Notes: generated by a model not told the origin, from the letters alone. Counted from the first letter of the stretch, positions 10,447 to 22,597 are shown. The stretch is 64,000 bases of DNA from Diaporthe sp. PMI_573 (GCA_021399435.1 JAJTUP010000019.1:868001-932000); one strand, 5' to 3'. Numbers and translations: made by a program.

Positions 10447-12145
10447 CTATATCAATTCGACAATCGCGCCTGAGCTCCCGGGCAGTTGAACGTACAACGG
10501 CTTCTGGAAAACGGGCAGTAGGCTCACAGGTTGCCTCTGTTCCTCGCCGCTCGAGCTCCCAGAGCCTCGTTGTGAATTATACCAGTCACCGCCGCCTTCC
10601 ACCCCTGGGTCCCCTTTCTGTTCCTCAGCTACCTGTCTTTCTGCCTCGCTCGAGACGCTCTCAAGACTCCCTGGGTTGGAAATTCTAGCCTGCCGGTCAA
10701 CAGGGTCGCTCAAACGGCTGACCACGCGCGGCGGTGATCTCGAAGATGGTTTCCTCATAACGCGCGGCACGCCACCGGAATCCCTCCTGTAATTGCTAGG
10801 TTTGGGTATGCTAGGAGCTGTTGACCTGCGGGTCAGCGGGTGGCTATGAAGGGATGTTGCTGGGCCAGGCCTCGAGAAGGTCGACCCGAGGCTGCTGTGC
10901 GCCAGGGCTGGCATTGGCAGTTGGAACCAGCGGCTTCCGCGGATGTCTTCAGAAGCCTCCTCTGTCATGGGCTGAGCACCCGACATCGCCCATGGCACGT
11001 CTTTCGCTCTGCTGTCCTCTTCTTCATCGTAGTGATCTGAGAGAGAATGAAGGCTTTGACGCGGATGCGAGACATCGTCGTGATATGAGAGAGTATGGAG
11101 GCTCTGACGCGGTTGGGAGACCTCTCTGGTGATCGGTAGAACGTCTGAATCTCTCGGTTGGCTTCTCCTCGAGGACTTTCGCCGCCATACAATCACGGCG
11201 GCCGCTGCTAATATTATGAGTAGAACAATAGCAGTTCCCCCTCCTATGGCGATGCCGATAAGATCGGCTGTGCTCAGCTCATTTCTCCCGCCGGAACTGC
11301 CATCGGTATCCCCAACTGTAATCGGCGTGATGCTGACAGCAGCTCCTGTGGAACCCGTTGATGTGGTTGGTGCTCCCTCCGCCCCTCCCGCGACATTTGT
11401 CGATCCAGCCGACGAAGACGGTAACGTTAAAGAGGTAGAGAGCGTCGATTCTAAGGACGGGATAGCAATTGATGACGAGCCTACAAGGCTCGTTGGGATC
11501 GTTGAGCTCGTTGAGCTCGTTGGCAGTGGTATCACCGGCGGCGTGGGCTGGCTGAGTGTTGGCAATGCAGCTGAAGGGGGGGCCGAGCTTGACGGAGGTG
11601 GTGCCACTGTCAAAGTGGTGAAGGTGGTCGGCGGCGGTAGCACTACCGTTGAAGTAGATGCTTCGGGGGGTGGAACCGTCGTCGGAGGCAACAGCGCAGC
11701 CGTCGATGCTGTGTCGTTGTAAGGACTCGCGATGCGTGCAATTCTTTGGTGTTCAACTCACTTGCAGCCGGAGCCGGAGCGCTCACTGTCAGGCCTGGAA
11801 CCTGGACAGCGTGGGTCAGTAGTCTTCCCCGAGACGACGACAGAGTTGAGAATTGTGAGAATTGTGAGGTCCGCTCGGCGACCTCAGCCCCAAGTGGACC
11901 CGGGAGGTTTGTTGCCAAAGAAGAGAGTACTCGGGCCATGTTTTCCAACATGCACTCACCGTTATGCCGCCAATCGGGCCCCGACAGTTACTCCCACTGC
12001 CAAAGGCAACGCATGTGCTTGCTGGAGGACAACACACGCCATTGCCACAGTCGACAGGCACGAGAATTCCACAACTCTGCCTGCCTTCCAAATCAAATCC
12101 TTCAGCCCGTATAAATAACTCGTGCCACCGCCGTTCTATGTCCAT
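10447..12145 (-). CDS. single-pass membrane protein with Cys-rich head and Ser/Thr/Pro-rich stalk, 495 aa
   Basis: Model on the minus strand: exons 12145-11960, 11801-11762 and 11708-10447, all GT-AG, total 496 codons. The N-terminal exon encodes a small Cys-rich module (SCGILVPVDCGNGVCCPPAS, then a further Cys pair) seen in many fungal surface proteins. A Thr/Ser/Pro-rich stalk follows, probably O-glycosylated, then one hydrophobic helix (LIGIAIGGGTAIVLLIILAA) with a basic stop-transfer KSSRRSQPR. A cytoplasmic tail of about 250 residues has a twice-repeated SxPRQSLHxLS motif. The layout resembles wall-sensor-like or mid2-like proteins, but that is inference. The first in-frame ATG gives no signal peptide; an unseen upstream exon may supply it, so the N-terminus is uncertain. 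Confidence 0.75.
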
Positions 12146-13975
12146 ATTTGTGCAGATGACCGGGTCGGTCTCGCGGGGGGAGAATTTACAGAGCCATGGG
12201 AATGAATGTATTAGAGGAGTCCGATGATTCCAATGCGTTCATCTTAGCATCATCTCAGCGGAAACGGGCGCGCATATGTTGACAGACCATTGGTGGCAGT
12301 AGTCATCACCAAGGTTTTGAGACCGGACGAATATGGGGAGGTGCGGCGACGATCATGCATCGACGGCTTTGTCAGGGGTTTGATTTTGAGACAAAACATA
12401 GAGAAAAGTAAGGCCTGAGTCCAAGCACTGAAAAATTGCCCCTCTTGGATGTTTGGCAAGGCATACTTCCTAATCACAAAATCCCTACGGTTTCACAGTG
12501 GTCGTGCCCTTTGCGGAGTCAGACGTGACTGGCCAACCGACACGACTCCAAGCCTACGTGTAGCGGGCACGGTCCAGAGACACCTAATGAATGGAAGCAT
12601 CTCGTTCAAAGTTCATGCATATGTTTGAGACGAACAAAGCACTGAGTATATGCAGGTATGGCGCTAACCCGAAGATCCGGATTTATAGGTCTAGGAAGGA
12701 AGACACAGGGATAGGTCAACCCGCGCTATAGCCGGGCGACATTGGTTTTTCTTCCTTAAATTACAGTCGTATAATTGAAAAGGGAATATAATGGTTAATG
12801 GATTGCTACCCCAGGTAGTGGCTGAAATAACCTTGTGCAGAGACAGGACACTGGTTGATTTGATTCCTGCCGACCGGCTGCTCAACCGTGGGTAAAACAA
12901 CCTCGTCTGATAATTGCACATCTGAATAACACTGAACCAGCCCCGATCGGCTGGATCGGCGTGCTTATAATCTCGGACGAGCCGTTACAGGTTGACACCG
13001 ACGTTAATACGCGCCACAACTAGCTGCCTGACCTTGCCCGACGCAGATCGGCATGATGCGACTTGCAGGTTGAGGTGGTACGCAAGGCTGACAAGACCCA
13101 AGTAGAGTGCACGGAGGCCAGCCAGACCGTGGCCAATCACTTCGAAGACAATCCGTGTACTCGGGTACGACAGCGTGAGTCCGAAAGCGAGTGGGCATCT
13201 TCGGGAGTGCTACCTGCGCACATGACTGAAACGTACATCATGATCTATCTATATACACGCACGTATATCACTCACTAACCGAGCCTTCCGCACTTTTGGT
13301 TTGAAACTCGTTTTCCTCGCATCCACGAACTGGTTTAGTCTTGTACATTCCTACCCTAGGGTACTGTATGCATTGAACTTGCCACGCAATTGCTAGAAAA
13401 CCATGGGCCGGAACACACCGCACGACGAAAGCACCCACGTCCCGTTTACTGACCCCGAGACGACACGAAGCACACGAACACATGCTATGGCACGAGGAGC
13501 ATTGTCAGAGGAACGCAACCGCTGCGTGTGTTGTGGCAAGCTTGGCCCAGTCGCAAGGGACACTTTCAATCGAGCCTTGCCTCATGCCTTTTTCCGCAGA
13601 AGCCTAACGAGACGATGGCCTTGGACACCGAACAATGGAAAGAAGTGATTCAATGAAGCGACCGAGTAAGATCGTGCTGCGCGTGTGTGGCTGGAAATCG
13701 GACTTAACAAGTTTACTTCCGTTTTTGGGGGCCGGACCTACCGGAGCCAACTCGTAGTCCATCAGGGAAGCCATTCCTGCTGGCATTGCAGCGGGGATCC
13801 TTGGCCCCTAGAAAGACACATTGCCCGGAGGAATTGTTGGTGCGGTGGGTTGTATAAGCTGGTAAACATATTCCTCCGCTGCATACAACATACCACTACA
13901 TCAATCAAGGCCAGGCCAAGCACCTAGAAAAGAAGCAGGGTTTGACAACCGCGGCGTCTACCAACAACTGCCACG
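12146..13975. other. gene-poor region upstream of the EasG-like gene
   Basis: About 1.8 kb without a convincing coding frame on either strand. A TATA-like GTATAAGC lies at about 13852, roughly 120 nt before the next start codon. Confidence 0.5.
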
Positions 13976-15103
13976 ATGTCTTCATCCAAAGGGACCGTCC
14001 TCATCACCGGAGGCACCGGGAAGGTGGGCTCATGCATCGCCAAGCTGTGCCAGACATCGTCTACATCCTATCTCGTCGCCTCGAGGTCAGCGTCCTCGGC
14101 CACCGCCGCCACCGTCCATCCGATGGTGAAATTTGACTGGCTCGATCGCACGACATGGCCGAACCCGTTCATCACGGCGACCCAGCCCTCGCCTATAGCG
14201 GCGGTATACCTCATTTCGCCGCCTGTCCCTGAGGCAAGCTCCATCATGAACGACTTTATCGACCTGGCTAGGAAGGAGTACGGAGTAGAGCGGTTTGTGC
14301 TACAGTACGCGCCTCTCCTAACCTTCAAGTTAAAAGACTCGATGGCCTTGTGTTCTCAAGGCACTCCCTGGCACCCAATCGCACCACCGTAAAGCAAAGC
14401 AGGGACCAGAGCCACAGCTAACACCAAACCACCACCAGGAGCGCCACCTCGGTCGAGGCGGGTGGGCCCTTCTTCGGCGGGACCGCAAAGTACCTGCAGG
14501 AGCTCGGCGCCCGTGGCGGCGTCGGGTTCGGAATCATGCGCCCGACGTGGTTCATGGACAACTGGGCTGAGCAGGGCGGCCTATTGGAGACGGTCCGGGC
14601 CGAAGGCAGGGTCTACTCGGCGTCCGGGGGCGGCAGGATACCCTGGGTCTCCAAGACAGACATCGCCGCGTGCGCGTACTCTGCGCTGACGGCTGAGGCG
14701 CCACCAAACGGGGACATTGTCGTTTTGGGGCCCGAGCTGCTCTCTTATGAACAGGTAAATCTGACCCTGCGACACCAAGCCCTTCCTCCTTTTATATCTT
14801 CTCATTCTTTCTTTTCTCGCGTCGAGGCCGGTGGAATTGACTGAGTCGCAGTGTGCAGATATTCTGAGCGAAGTTATCGGCAAGGAGGTTATTCACGTCA
14901 ACCTCACCGTGGAGGAGCTGGCTGAACGCCACGTTAAAAATGCTGGGCTGAATAAAGAGTATGCCCAAGTCCTTGCATCCATGGATATCTCGATAAAGGG
15001 CGGCTCAGAGGAGAGACTGAATGATGTGGTTCTGAGAGTAACGGGTGGGAAACCGAAGACATTCGGGGAGTTTGCGTTGGAAAATAAGTCGGTATGGCTG
15101 TGA
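13976..15103 (+). CDS. NmrA/EasG-like NAD(P)-binding reductase, 298 aa
   Basis: Model: 13976-14304, 14439-14754 and 14852-15103, giving 299 codons, close to the usual length of the family. The N-terminus has a Rossmann dinucleotide loop (VLITGGTGKVG). Joining the first two exons gives ERFVLQSATSVEAGGPFFGG, then GIMRPTWFMDNWAEQ, and the C-terminus has DIVVLGPELLSYEQ followed by CADILSEVIGKEV. This order of motifs is that of the ergot-alkaloid EasG/festuclavine-synthase-type family, which reduces imines with NADPH. Most fungal members lie outside alkaloid clusters and have unknown substrates, and no prenyltransferase or other alkaloid gene is visible here. The gene is convergent with a Zn2Cys6 regulator 270 nt away. 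Confidence 0.85.
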
Positions 15104-15376
15104 CTATGTTGAGACTTTTGAATAAGATGCCTCCTGGCTGCCTTGGAAAATGGGAATTTAATGAAAGTCGGCAGAATCCACCGGACTCGCCCATACCATG
15201 ACCAAAACACCTTAACCCCGTGTAATGCTTGCGAGGAACGCCGAGCGAGCCCAGAAGCAAATGCTATCACAATGCTACCGGCATGACGCCCGCAGGAACG
15301 CCTAAGCCCCAGCCTGTCCGCCCGATAATGGAAAATGTAACAACAAGCGTTTTACTGTTCAGCCTGCGCCCCCATG

Positions 15377-17196
15377 TCATGTCCGCTCCCTATCCCGCTC
15401 AATGTCGCGTGAGGGAGTCGCTGACTCGTCGCGTGTCTGGCTCGGGAGTTAGTATAGTCGGGGACGACCTGAGCACGGTGGCTTCGAGAGCGTCAGGCAT
15501 ACCTTCAGCAAGATGTTCGCCTGCTTAATCCCAACAATGTCAGCCAAGAACTTCATCCGGCCGTAAAGATAATTCTTCTGCTCCGGGGTGGCATAATCCG
15601 AGACCATGGCCGTGAAGGCAGGCCTGTAGATGACCAAGCCCGCGACGCCCTTTACGGGGGAGGTCGGGGTGGACAGGCCCACGGGGAAGTCGGAATACTC
15701 GCTGTCGCACCCGTTCCAAGAACAGCAGTAAGGGGTGGACGCCACGATGTCTGCGATGCGCTGCTTGGTGGCTGTCACGGCGGCCTCGTAGTCCTCGCCG
15801 CTCCTCCAGTCGTCGGGAGCTACCAGCCAGGCCATGCAGCGGAATATGCAGGTAGTGAGGAAGATGTGCGAGCACCAGATAATGGTGTAGATCATGGCTG
15901 TGTAGAGGTTGTGGAAAGTGTACACCTCCCCAGGCGGATCCTCAGTGCTGTCGCGCGGCTTGAGGGAGTCTCGTATGACCGTGCTCACAGACCATACTAC
16001 ACTTTGAGGCTGATCCAAACTCGACAGCTTCTTTTGGATTGCCTGCGCCGTCCGCAGCAGCTCCAGAACGCCTTGAATCTTTCGCGGGTCTCGGTGCCCG
16101 CCGGAAAGGAGCTGGTCGGTCTTCATGCGGATCTCGCTGCACGCGATGGTGAGGGTCGCAACCCGGCTGACATATGGCTCGCCGCAGTGTTGGCGCAGCA
16201 GCCAGGAATAGTCGTCGCGCTCGAGTGCGGGCGACATGCTACGGATGGCGAGGAACTGGTTGCGCGTCATTGCGAACATCTCGGCGCCCTCGTCTGTCTC
16301 CTGCTGCTTCGGCCCTCGCATCTTGACGAGCTGGGCAGCCCCTTTGATGTGATTGATGTACTCGTCCAGTCTGTCATGCGTGGATGCCAGAGTCTTGTTT
16401 GCGACATTTACCGTAAGCCTCCCAGCTTTGTGATATCCAAGAGAAGAAATGTTTGACTTGCCTCATAAAATGCTAGCAGCAACACGGCCCCCAGCGTCTG
16501 GTCACTCTTGACCTGGTCTGGATCCTGGATCGCCTTATTGACCTCTCTTAGGGCCTTCGAATAGTGAGACTCGGCCTCGATCATGAGGTGGTGAGAGTTT
16601 GGACGGGAGGCCAAGGCGACGAAGGAGACTGCTTTGAACGCGGACAAGAGACACCTCGAGGGATCACCTCTGGTTAGGATCTTGTATGCGAACTTGTAGT
16701 ATCCCCTCCGCCCTCCAGGCATTTCCGAGACGAGCACAAAGTCCGAAAGCAGGTAGCAGGTCGCTTGCTGCTCAACGGGGGTGACGAGCGAGGCGAAGTA
16801 ATCCTCATGTATCGTTTCCCAGGAATTGCTCGACGTGCTTGAGGTGATGGACGTTGATGAGTTGCCCGAGTCGCTGCCTCTCCTGCTCTCGAAGTAGCCG
16901 CATTTCCAGTCTGCAGCGTTCGCCTTGACGTCCTCGCCGTCATCGTCCTTCATCCGCTCCAGCAGAGCCTGGTCCTCCAAGACCTGCTCTTTCTCAATCA
17001 CGATGCGCGTCCGCTTGAACTTTCGGATAGTCGACTGGGTCTCATCGCGGATCTTGCCGTCGAAGGGGTCCCTATAGCCGGGGCACTGCCGTTTGGATCT
17101 CTGGCACTTCAAGCAGAACGGCTTGGTCTCATCGCACTTGATCCTGCGGGCGCGACAGAGCTTGCATCCTCCCGAAGGCTTCCCCGTGTTGACCAT
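15377..17196 (-). CDS. Zn2Cys6 transcription factor, 561 aa
   Basis: Model on the minus strand: 17196-16462, 16393-15503 and 15436-15377, total 562 codons. Residues 11-38 hold the binuclear zinc cluster with spacing C-X2-C-X6-C-X6-C-X2-C-X6-C. The middle matches the fungal regulator domain that follows such clusters (AVLLLAFYE joined to TLASTHDRLDEYINHIKG, then AAQLVKMRGPKQQ). The first intron begins with GC (GCAAGT) rather than GT and ends AACAAG; a GT donor would not keep the frame. The second intron (15502-15437) has a perfect TACTAAC branch point, and its removal replaces a short read-through tail with a charged one ending RDIERDRERT. It sits tail to tail with the EasG-like gene, which it might regulate; that is only inference from position. 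Confidence 0.85.
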
Positions 17197-18268
17197 GTTG
17201 AGCAGCTGACAGACGAATGCGGCTCAGGGTGGCAGAGGTTGCGAGCAAGTACGATGAAGGAGTCTCATGCGGCAGCGGTAGTTATGCACCCTATATGGAC
17301 TGCGGGCGAAAGTGCCGAGGGTTCAACGATAGATGCAAACCGGTGGGCCTGACGCCGAGGACGGAAAAGTCAAAGCGGGAGAAGGCGAGAGGGATGGTCA
17401 AACATGGAGCGAACAGGCGGCGGCGCGGGACAGCGCTGGCTGCGAGGAGCGCGAGTTGGCCCCAGAGGGGTTCTCGTCTGAAGATGTGAAACCTGGCGAT
17501 GAGGATAATCGGCGATGGCTAAGCCGTCGCTGTTTCATGGGCAGCAGCTGGCAGCAACTGGTGCCTGCAGGGTGCAAGGGCATGGGCAGCAAGGAGACGA
17601 GCCACTGGGGGGGGGGGAGTATTGACGTGCCGGGCAGGTAACCTCAAAATCAAGACAGTCCCGCGTGATTGGAGCGTGGCAGGGAGTCGGGACGGCCGCT
17701 CGCCGGCCACGAGGGCAAACATCCATGGTGTTGTGGCCCAGACATGGGGTTGAGCGGGCATGAAACGAAACGAGCCAGGCCTTGGGGGTGATGTGATGGT
17801 GTAGCATTTGACAGCCGAGGCGTGCGCGTGAGCACGTGTGAGCACGTGTGAGCAGCATGATTGTCCTGTGATGCATAAAGATTTTGGTGGATGGGACGAC
17901 CGAGCAAAGGATCTGGACCAGGCAGTGGGCGGTGGATGGCGACTGACAGACGCCCTGTGTGGACAAGCAAGCTCCTCGACTCGGCCGAGCATTGCCCAGA
18001 TGCCCAGGCGTTCCATGCTGCATCAGGAGAACGAACTGGTTTGTGGAGGAATCGGTTGTCACAGCAGGACTGCGCCTGTGCGCGTGCCCTTTAATGGGAC
18101 GATCAGAACCTTCGACCGACTCGACATGCGTTCGAACTCCGAGTAGCATCCGCGCTCGTGTATCAAGTGGCACGGCCGGAACCTTATCTGGGCTCATCTA
18201 ACCCACCTCGCGCTTGAGGCTCAACCTTCTCAGACGACGCCCAGACCGTTCTTCAGGCACTACACCAC
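17197..18268. other. upstream region of the Zn2Cys6 gene
   Basis: About 1.1 kb without a supported gene. It contains a G-run at 17609-17617 and two adjacent GAGCACGTGT units at about 17829-17850, each with a CACGTG core. Confidence 0.45.
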
Positions 18269-18835
18269 TCACGGCCTGCGGCCTGGGCACACTTCTTTAG
18301 CATCACCGCCCCTCATCCCAAGCCCCAACCCCACCCCAGCAAGGGAGGGAAAAGGCGGGAGGCAGACATTCAGGACTCGTGCATACGACTGAATGCCTTG
18401 AATCACGTTGAGCATGGCGTTGAAAGAAACAACTGATACTGGGACCAGCCAGGGCACCAGCACCCCGGTATCAGCCGAAGATGAAGCACCGGCAGAAGAC
18501 ACACTGCAAAGGACACCCACGGTCACGAGCACGGCAACGGTGGATATTATTAACGACAAGCCCATATCCCGGCCAACTATGAGCGCAGCGCTGGGCGGAA
18601 CAGCCCTCAGAGCACCTGAAAGGCTCTCCAGTGAACAGGGTAGATTGCACCGGGTAAGCAAAGAGGTACAAAGTATGGAAATCGGCCCAACCCTCGACTG
18701 GCCAGCAACTGTGAGGCTTACAAGGTGTACAAGGCTGGCTGCCACATGAGGAATGTAACACACGCCCGCAACACTAATAGCAGCAAGCATCTTTGGCACG
18801 ACGCCGTGCAACAGCCAAGCCCTGCTGCTACCCAT
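18269..18835 (-). CDS. possible small membrane protein (unsupported hypothetical), 188 aa
   Basis: A single open frame from an ATG at 18835. The product has several hydrophobic stretches (LAAISVAGVCYIPHVAASL, SLIISTVAVLVTVGVLC, VLVPWLVPVSVVSF) separated by short loops, a pattern more regular than expected for a random frame. Nothing identifies a family, the 3' end is Gly/Arg-rich, and the opposite strand is also open for 113 codons. No intron signals were needed. It may be a real lineage-specific membrane protein or chance. Treat it as a weak call. Confidence 0.3.
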   Translation of the reverse strand: MGSSRAWLLHGVVPKMLAAISVAGVCYIPHVAASLVHLVSLTVAGQSRVGPISILCTSLLTRCNLPCSLESLSGALRAVPPSAALIVGRDMGLSLIISTVAVLVTVGVLCSVSSAGASSSADTGVLVPWLVPVSVVSFNAMLNVIQGIQSYARVLNVCLPPFPSLAGVGLGLGMRGGDAKEVCPGRRP

Positions 18836-19694
18836 GAAGGATCGCGTACGCCCCCTTGTTAAAGAGGGCGGTTCATCTGCTCGGACTTGCTTCCGAAATA
18901 TACCTGTACGCCCATGAATCCCTGCATCCGTATATGACGGTGGGACAAGCGCGCAGCGCCAGGACCTTCAGATTGCGCCTGTCAGACGTTACACAGATGG
19001 AGCCATCCCAGTGTAAAAGTGCGTAGACAACCCATGTCTCTCCCGTATCGAGGCCACCGCGCCGGCTGCGGCTCCGTACTATGCGTGTGTGTGGTTCGCA
19101 TGAAAGGGCATATGCGGTTTGGTGCCTACCAGAGCGCTGCACTAGATCAATCAGATGGGATTTTGACGACCTCGAATCTCAATCGTCAGGCAAATAATCT
19201 TGACAACGTTTGTTTGGTTCGGGTGACGTCGCCGGAGTGTAAGATCTGGGGCATTTGCGTTTGATGTGACACAGTAGTCAAAGTCCTTGCCTGTATCAAT
19301 TATACACACGATTGACGTCGCTTGCCCACCCGGGGGGGGGGGTGGTTCTCCTGGTTGGAAAGACACGTCTAGCATTCCTCCTTTGGGCAAGAGAAAAGCT
19401 CTGAAGGTCAGCATACCTCTCGTGCCAAGAGGTTCTAGAAATCTAGAATACAATATTTGTCCGTGGTTGGACAATCTAAGGTGTGGTTATGGTTACGCGC
19501 CAAAACCCCAAAACCTCCATCACCAAGACCTCGAATCTCACCAGGTCTCGATCAAGTCACCTTGGGGCCCTCACACTTGGCTCGCCGAGCCTAAAAAAGA
19601 AATGGAGGAAAAATAGAGGTTAATATCGCAAGAAGCGCAGCCAATCCCCTCCCCACACACCACAAAGACGTGGCGCGAGCGGGTCTTCCACGCC
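18836..19694. other. intergenic region before the PAF-AH-like relic
   Basis: About 860 nt with no supported gene. A short G-run is at about 19331-19341. Confidence 0.4.
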
Positions 19695-21185
19695 ATGCCG
19701 CACTACACAGGCCCATACAGAGTGGGCTACCTCGAGACCGAGCTCCCCATTGGCGAGCCGCGGGTATTCTCGCACATCAAGCGGGGGAATCGCCCAGCCT
19801 TGCAGCTCGACACCGTTCTCTTCTTCGTCTACTATCCGACCGATCCCGTTCAGGCGACAAGTCACAGGAGGGAGCCTTGGCTGCCACGGCCACGCGTGCC
19901 GACGTGTAAGGGATATGCCAAATTCTCCAGCATCCCGGAATTCCCAGTGACGACTTACATAACCTGCACCTGTATGTTCACAACGCTACCTGAGTTCCGG
20001 AACCCGAAGCTTGCTGGCGCGCGGCCGCCTGGTGCTGGGGCGGCTGCGCCAAAGAAACCGTCCGATGACCTGAAGCCGAAAGTCCCTGTGGTCGTGTTCA
20101 GTCATGGGTTGGGAGTATCGCGAACAACGTGCTCGACGATATGTGGAGATCTTGCCTCGCATGGGTTTGCGGTCGTGACAATGGAGCATCGTGCCGGTTC
20201 TGGTGCGAGGTCACATGTTAACGCACCGCAGACGAGCAACTCACCGCAACTGATTCGGGACGAGGGAATGCGTGTCTCAGGGTCGGAGCTTAAGCACGCT
20301 ACAAACGGGAGAAGAAACAACAAGCCGAAGGGAAGCAGGAACTATACGGTGGACTGCATCTTTCCTAAAGCCATCGCCCAAGACACAGCGCCGCACAACC
20401 CTATAGGCGCCGATCACGAGTTGCGAGAGGCACAGATCGGATTAGGGACCAAAATCTGAAGAAGAAGCCTAACCGGGGTCAAGCGCCTGCGGGCTCGACG
20501 GCATCGACTGGTCGGAATGGAAGGGGCGGCTGTCCCAAGATCATGTCACAGCAACGGGTCGCAGTGTCGGCGGTGCGACCACAGTGCAGCTCCTCAGGCT
20601 CAATCATGACGTCCCTTGGATTGGCCAGGGCATACTGCTCGATGCTTGGGGCCCAGCGACCCCGGAGGTGCAGCCTGGTCGCGCAGAGCAGATCATTAAG
20701 CCGCTGCTCTCGATAGGCTCCGAAGCGTTCAGGCACTGGCGCGAGAACTACAACAAGGTCGAGAGAACCTGCAAGGAGGCCAAACAAAACATCGCCCTCT
20801 CCTGGTGATGACTGTGTGTGTGTGGCTCAACGCAATGTCGCAAACCGAGTTTGCGGACCTGTTTCCGAAATAGATGGATCTGTTTATTAAGACCCTCATC
20901 CAGCCCCAGAGGGGCATATATCTCACCATTAAGCCATCTCTGGAGTCCCAACAGATCGTCCTGCTCCGGGGCCAGACTCTGTCCTACGACACCAGCTACA
21001 GGGTAGACAATGGCCTCCTTACCAAGTCGCAGCCGGATTCCAATATCTCAGTGGAGCACCGACCGGAACGACAAGTGGACGGCGGCACGGCTCAAAATCG
21101 ACAACGAGTGCCAAGTGCGGCTGCGCAATTGTTGGGCGAGGACGTGACAGAGGAGGAGGGGCGCCAAACCAGAGGACCTTCCTAA
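19695..21185 (+). pseudogene. platelet-activating-factor acetylhydrolase-like gene, disrupted
   Basis: Conserved blocks of the PAF-AH (PF03403-type) lipase family occur in order but in different frames. Block 1 starts at ATG 19695 ([20 protein letters not shown], then [14 protein letters not shown]) and ends at a TGA at 20457. Block 2 shifts frame near 20494 (LDGIDWSEWKGRL) through the nucleophile region and GQGILLDAWGPATPE, IIKPLLSIGSEAF, stopping at 20806. Block 3 shifts back (SQTEFADLFPK), meets a TAG at 20871-20873 where the family normally has Trp, and continues with MDLFIKTLIQPQRGIYLTI. The catalytic elbow reads GRSVGG (20557-20574) instead of GHSxGG. Compared with the family as I remember it, about 25 residues are missing between blocks 1 and 2. 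An expressed truncated product is possible but unlikely to be active. Confidence 0.8.
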
Positions 21186-22539
21186 GAATGCCGCGGGAAG
21201 GGCTTTATTCGGGCCCAAGACATTAGGGCCAGACGAGGAAGTATGGGTACACATATGCCCAGGAAGGAGGATGAGCACGAGCGATGGCCGCAGCCCACGT
21301 GCGGTGAACGATGAGTCCGAGAGCTTTGGGTTTGGCTGGGCGTTTCTGGTCAGTCCTGGCTAATCTAGGGCTGCTGCAACTCCGCCGCTCTTGTCTTGCT
21401 GGTTTCCCTTTCCCTATTTCTGAGCACTTTTATTTGTGAGCATAGATACCCTTCTCCCCGTGGGGTGGGAACCTAATAATCTGGGGCGGTTTCGATTGAA
21501 CGTAGATTGACCTGAGCGGTTGGCTCCACTGCTGCTCATCAACAGGCCAACGGCGATGGAGCGGCGGCCCGGATTGGGCTGTGGACTCGGCCGAACAGAA
21601 GCATCCACTATCGCGGGGCCGGCCAACGTTTCTTTCCCCATCCAGGCCCCTGGACAGCGCAGATTCCTCAACAGGCGGCGCCGGCATCCTCCAACTAGGA
21701 GACCGAGGGAGGAGGTCACAGCGCCGCCGAATGGCCATTAAAATCTTTGCCGGCCGTGCCAGAAATGCACCTGCGCTGAGACAAACCCCGCCCCCCTTTC
21801 CTCTAACCGCAGAGAGGCTACCGTCTCACGATACGAGGACTGGGCGCGCGGCACACAGACTCGCGGCGATGGGCGGGACGCGCACAGGCGGGGAGGGGGC
21901 GAGCGGGCGAGGGGGGCGAGGGGGCAAGGGGCAGGGGGCAGGGAGCACGGCACGCACAGCTCACGGCGCGGCGCGGGGGCTCCCTTTTGCATCGAAACAT
22001 CTCGGAAGTGATCGGCGTCTGTTTTGACGAGCCTCAGGACCTCTTGTCGACTCAGTCGGGAAGGGGAGTTGATTCGAAAGGGTTAAAAAGAAAAGGCCGG
22101 TCCGTTTTGGGACCGGGAACCGTTGTAATAAAGACCAGAGAGCACCTGCTTCTTTCCGTCTTTCATTTTCCTGTGGCCCCCCCCCTCCACCTCCCCTAGC
22201 GCTGCAGATTCTTGTCCGTCTGGAGGTCGGGGGTTGGGGGGTTTGTGCTATTTCGGAGGGCTCGTATCGGCCGGGAGCAAGAGAGGCTCGACCTGGAGCT
22301 GCAGGCTGGCCCCCGGGATGGGCTTCCCTGGGGGTTTCTGGAATTTTTGGAAACCCTCTCGGGTAGATTGCCGATTGATTGAAGGTAGACATCGGGTGTT
22401 CTCCTGACCCTGCTTGGCAAGGCTCGCCCGGTGGCCATTGTGTAACAGATTGTTTTGCTGCCCCAAGACACGAATTTGGTAGACTAGTGATGATTTGCAT
22501 TTGGGCGGAGCAACAGCAGCCGCCGGTGGCAGGCGGGCA

Positions 22540-22597
22540 GACGGGCTGACGGACGGGCTGACGGGCTGACGGACGGGCTGACGGGCTGACGGGCTGG
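22540..22597 (+). repeat. GACGGGCT minisatellite
   Basis: Tandem array built from GACGGGCT-type units, alternating between GACGGGCTGACG and GACGGGCTGA variants, about six copies. Confidence 0.85.

Noticed and set aside
15866..16456. Plus-strand frame of 196 codons.
   Set aside because: Lies antisense to the Zn2Cys6 regulator, whose motif content and introns are convincing.
13976..17196. Ergot alkaloid gene cluster.
   Set aside because: Only the EasG-like gene is present; there is no prenyltransferase, methyltransferase or other pathway gene in the window, and EasG-like proteins are widespread outside such clusters.
18129..18142. GTTCGAACTCC, similar to a tRNA T-arm (B box).
   Set aside because: No A box, acceptor pairing or anticodon arm could be placed within tRNA distance.
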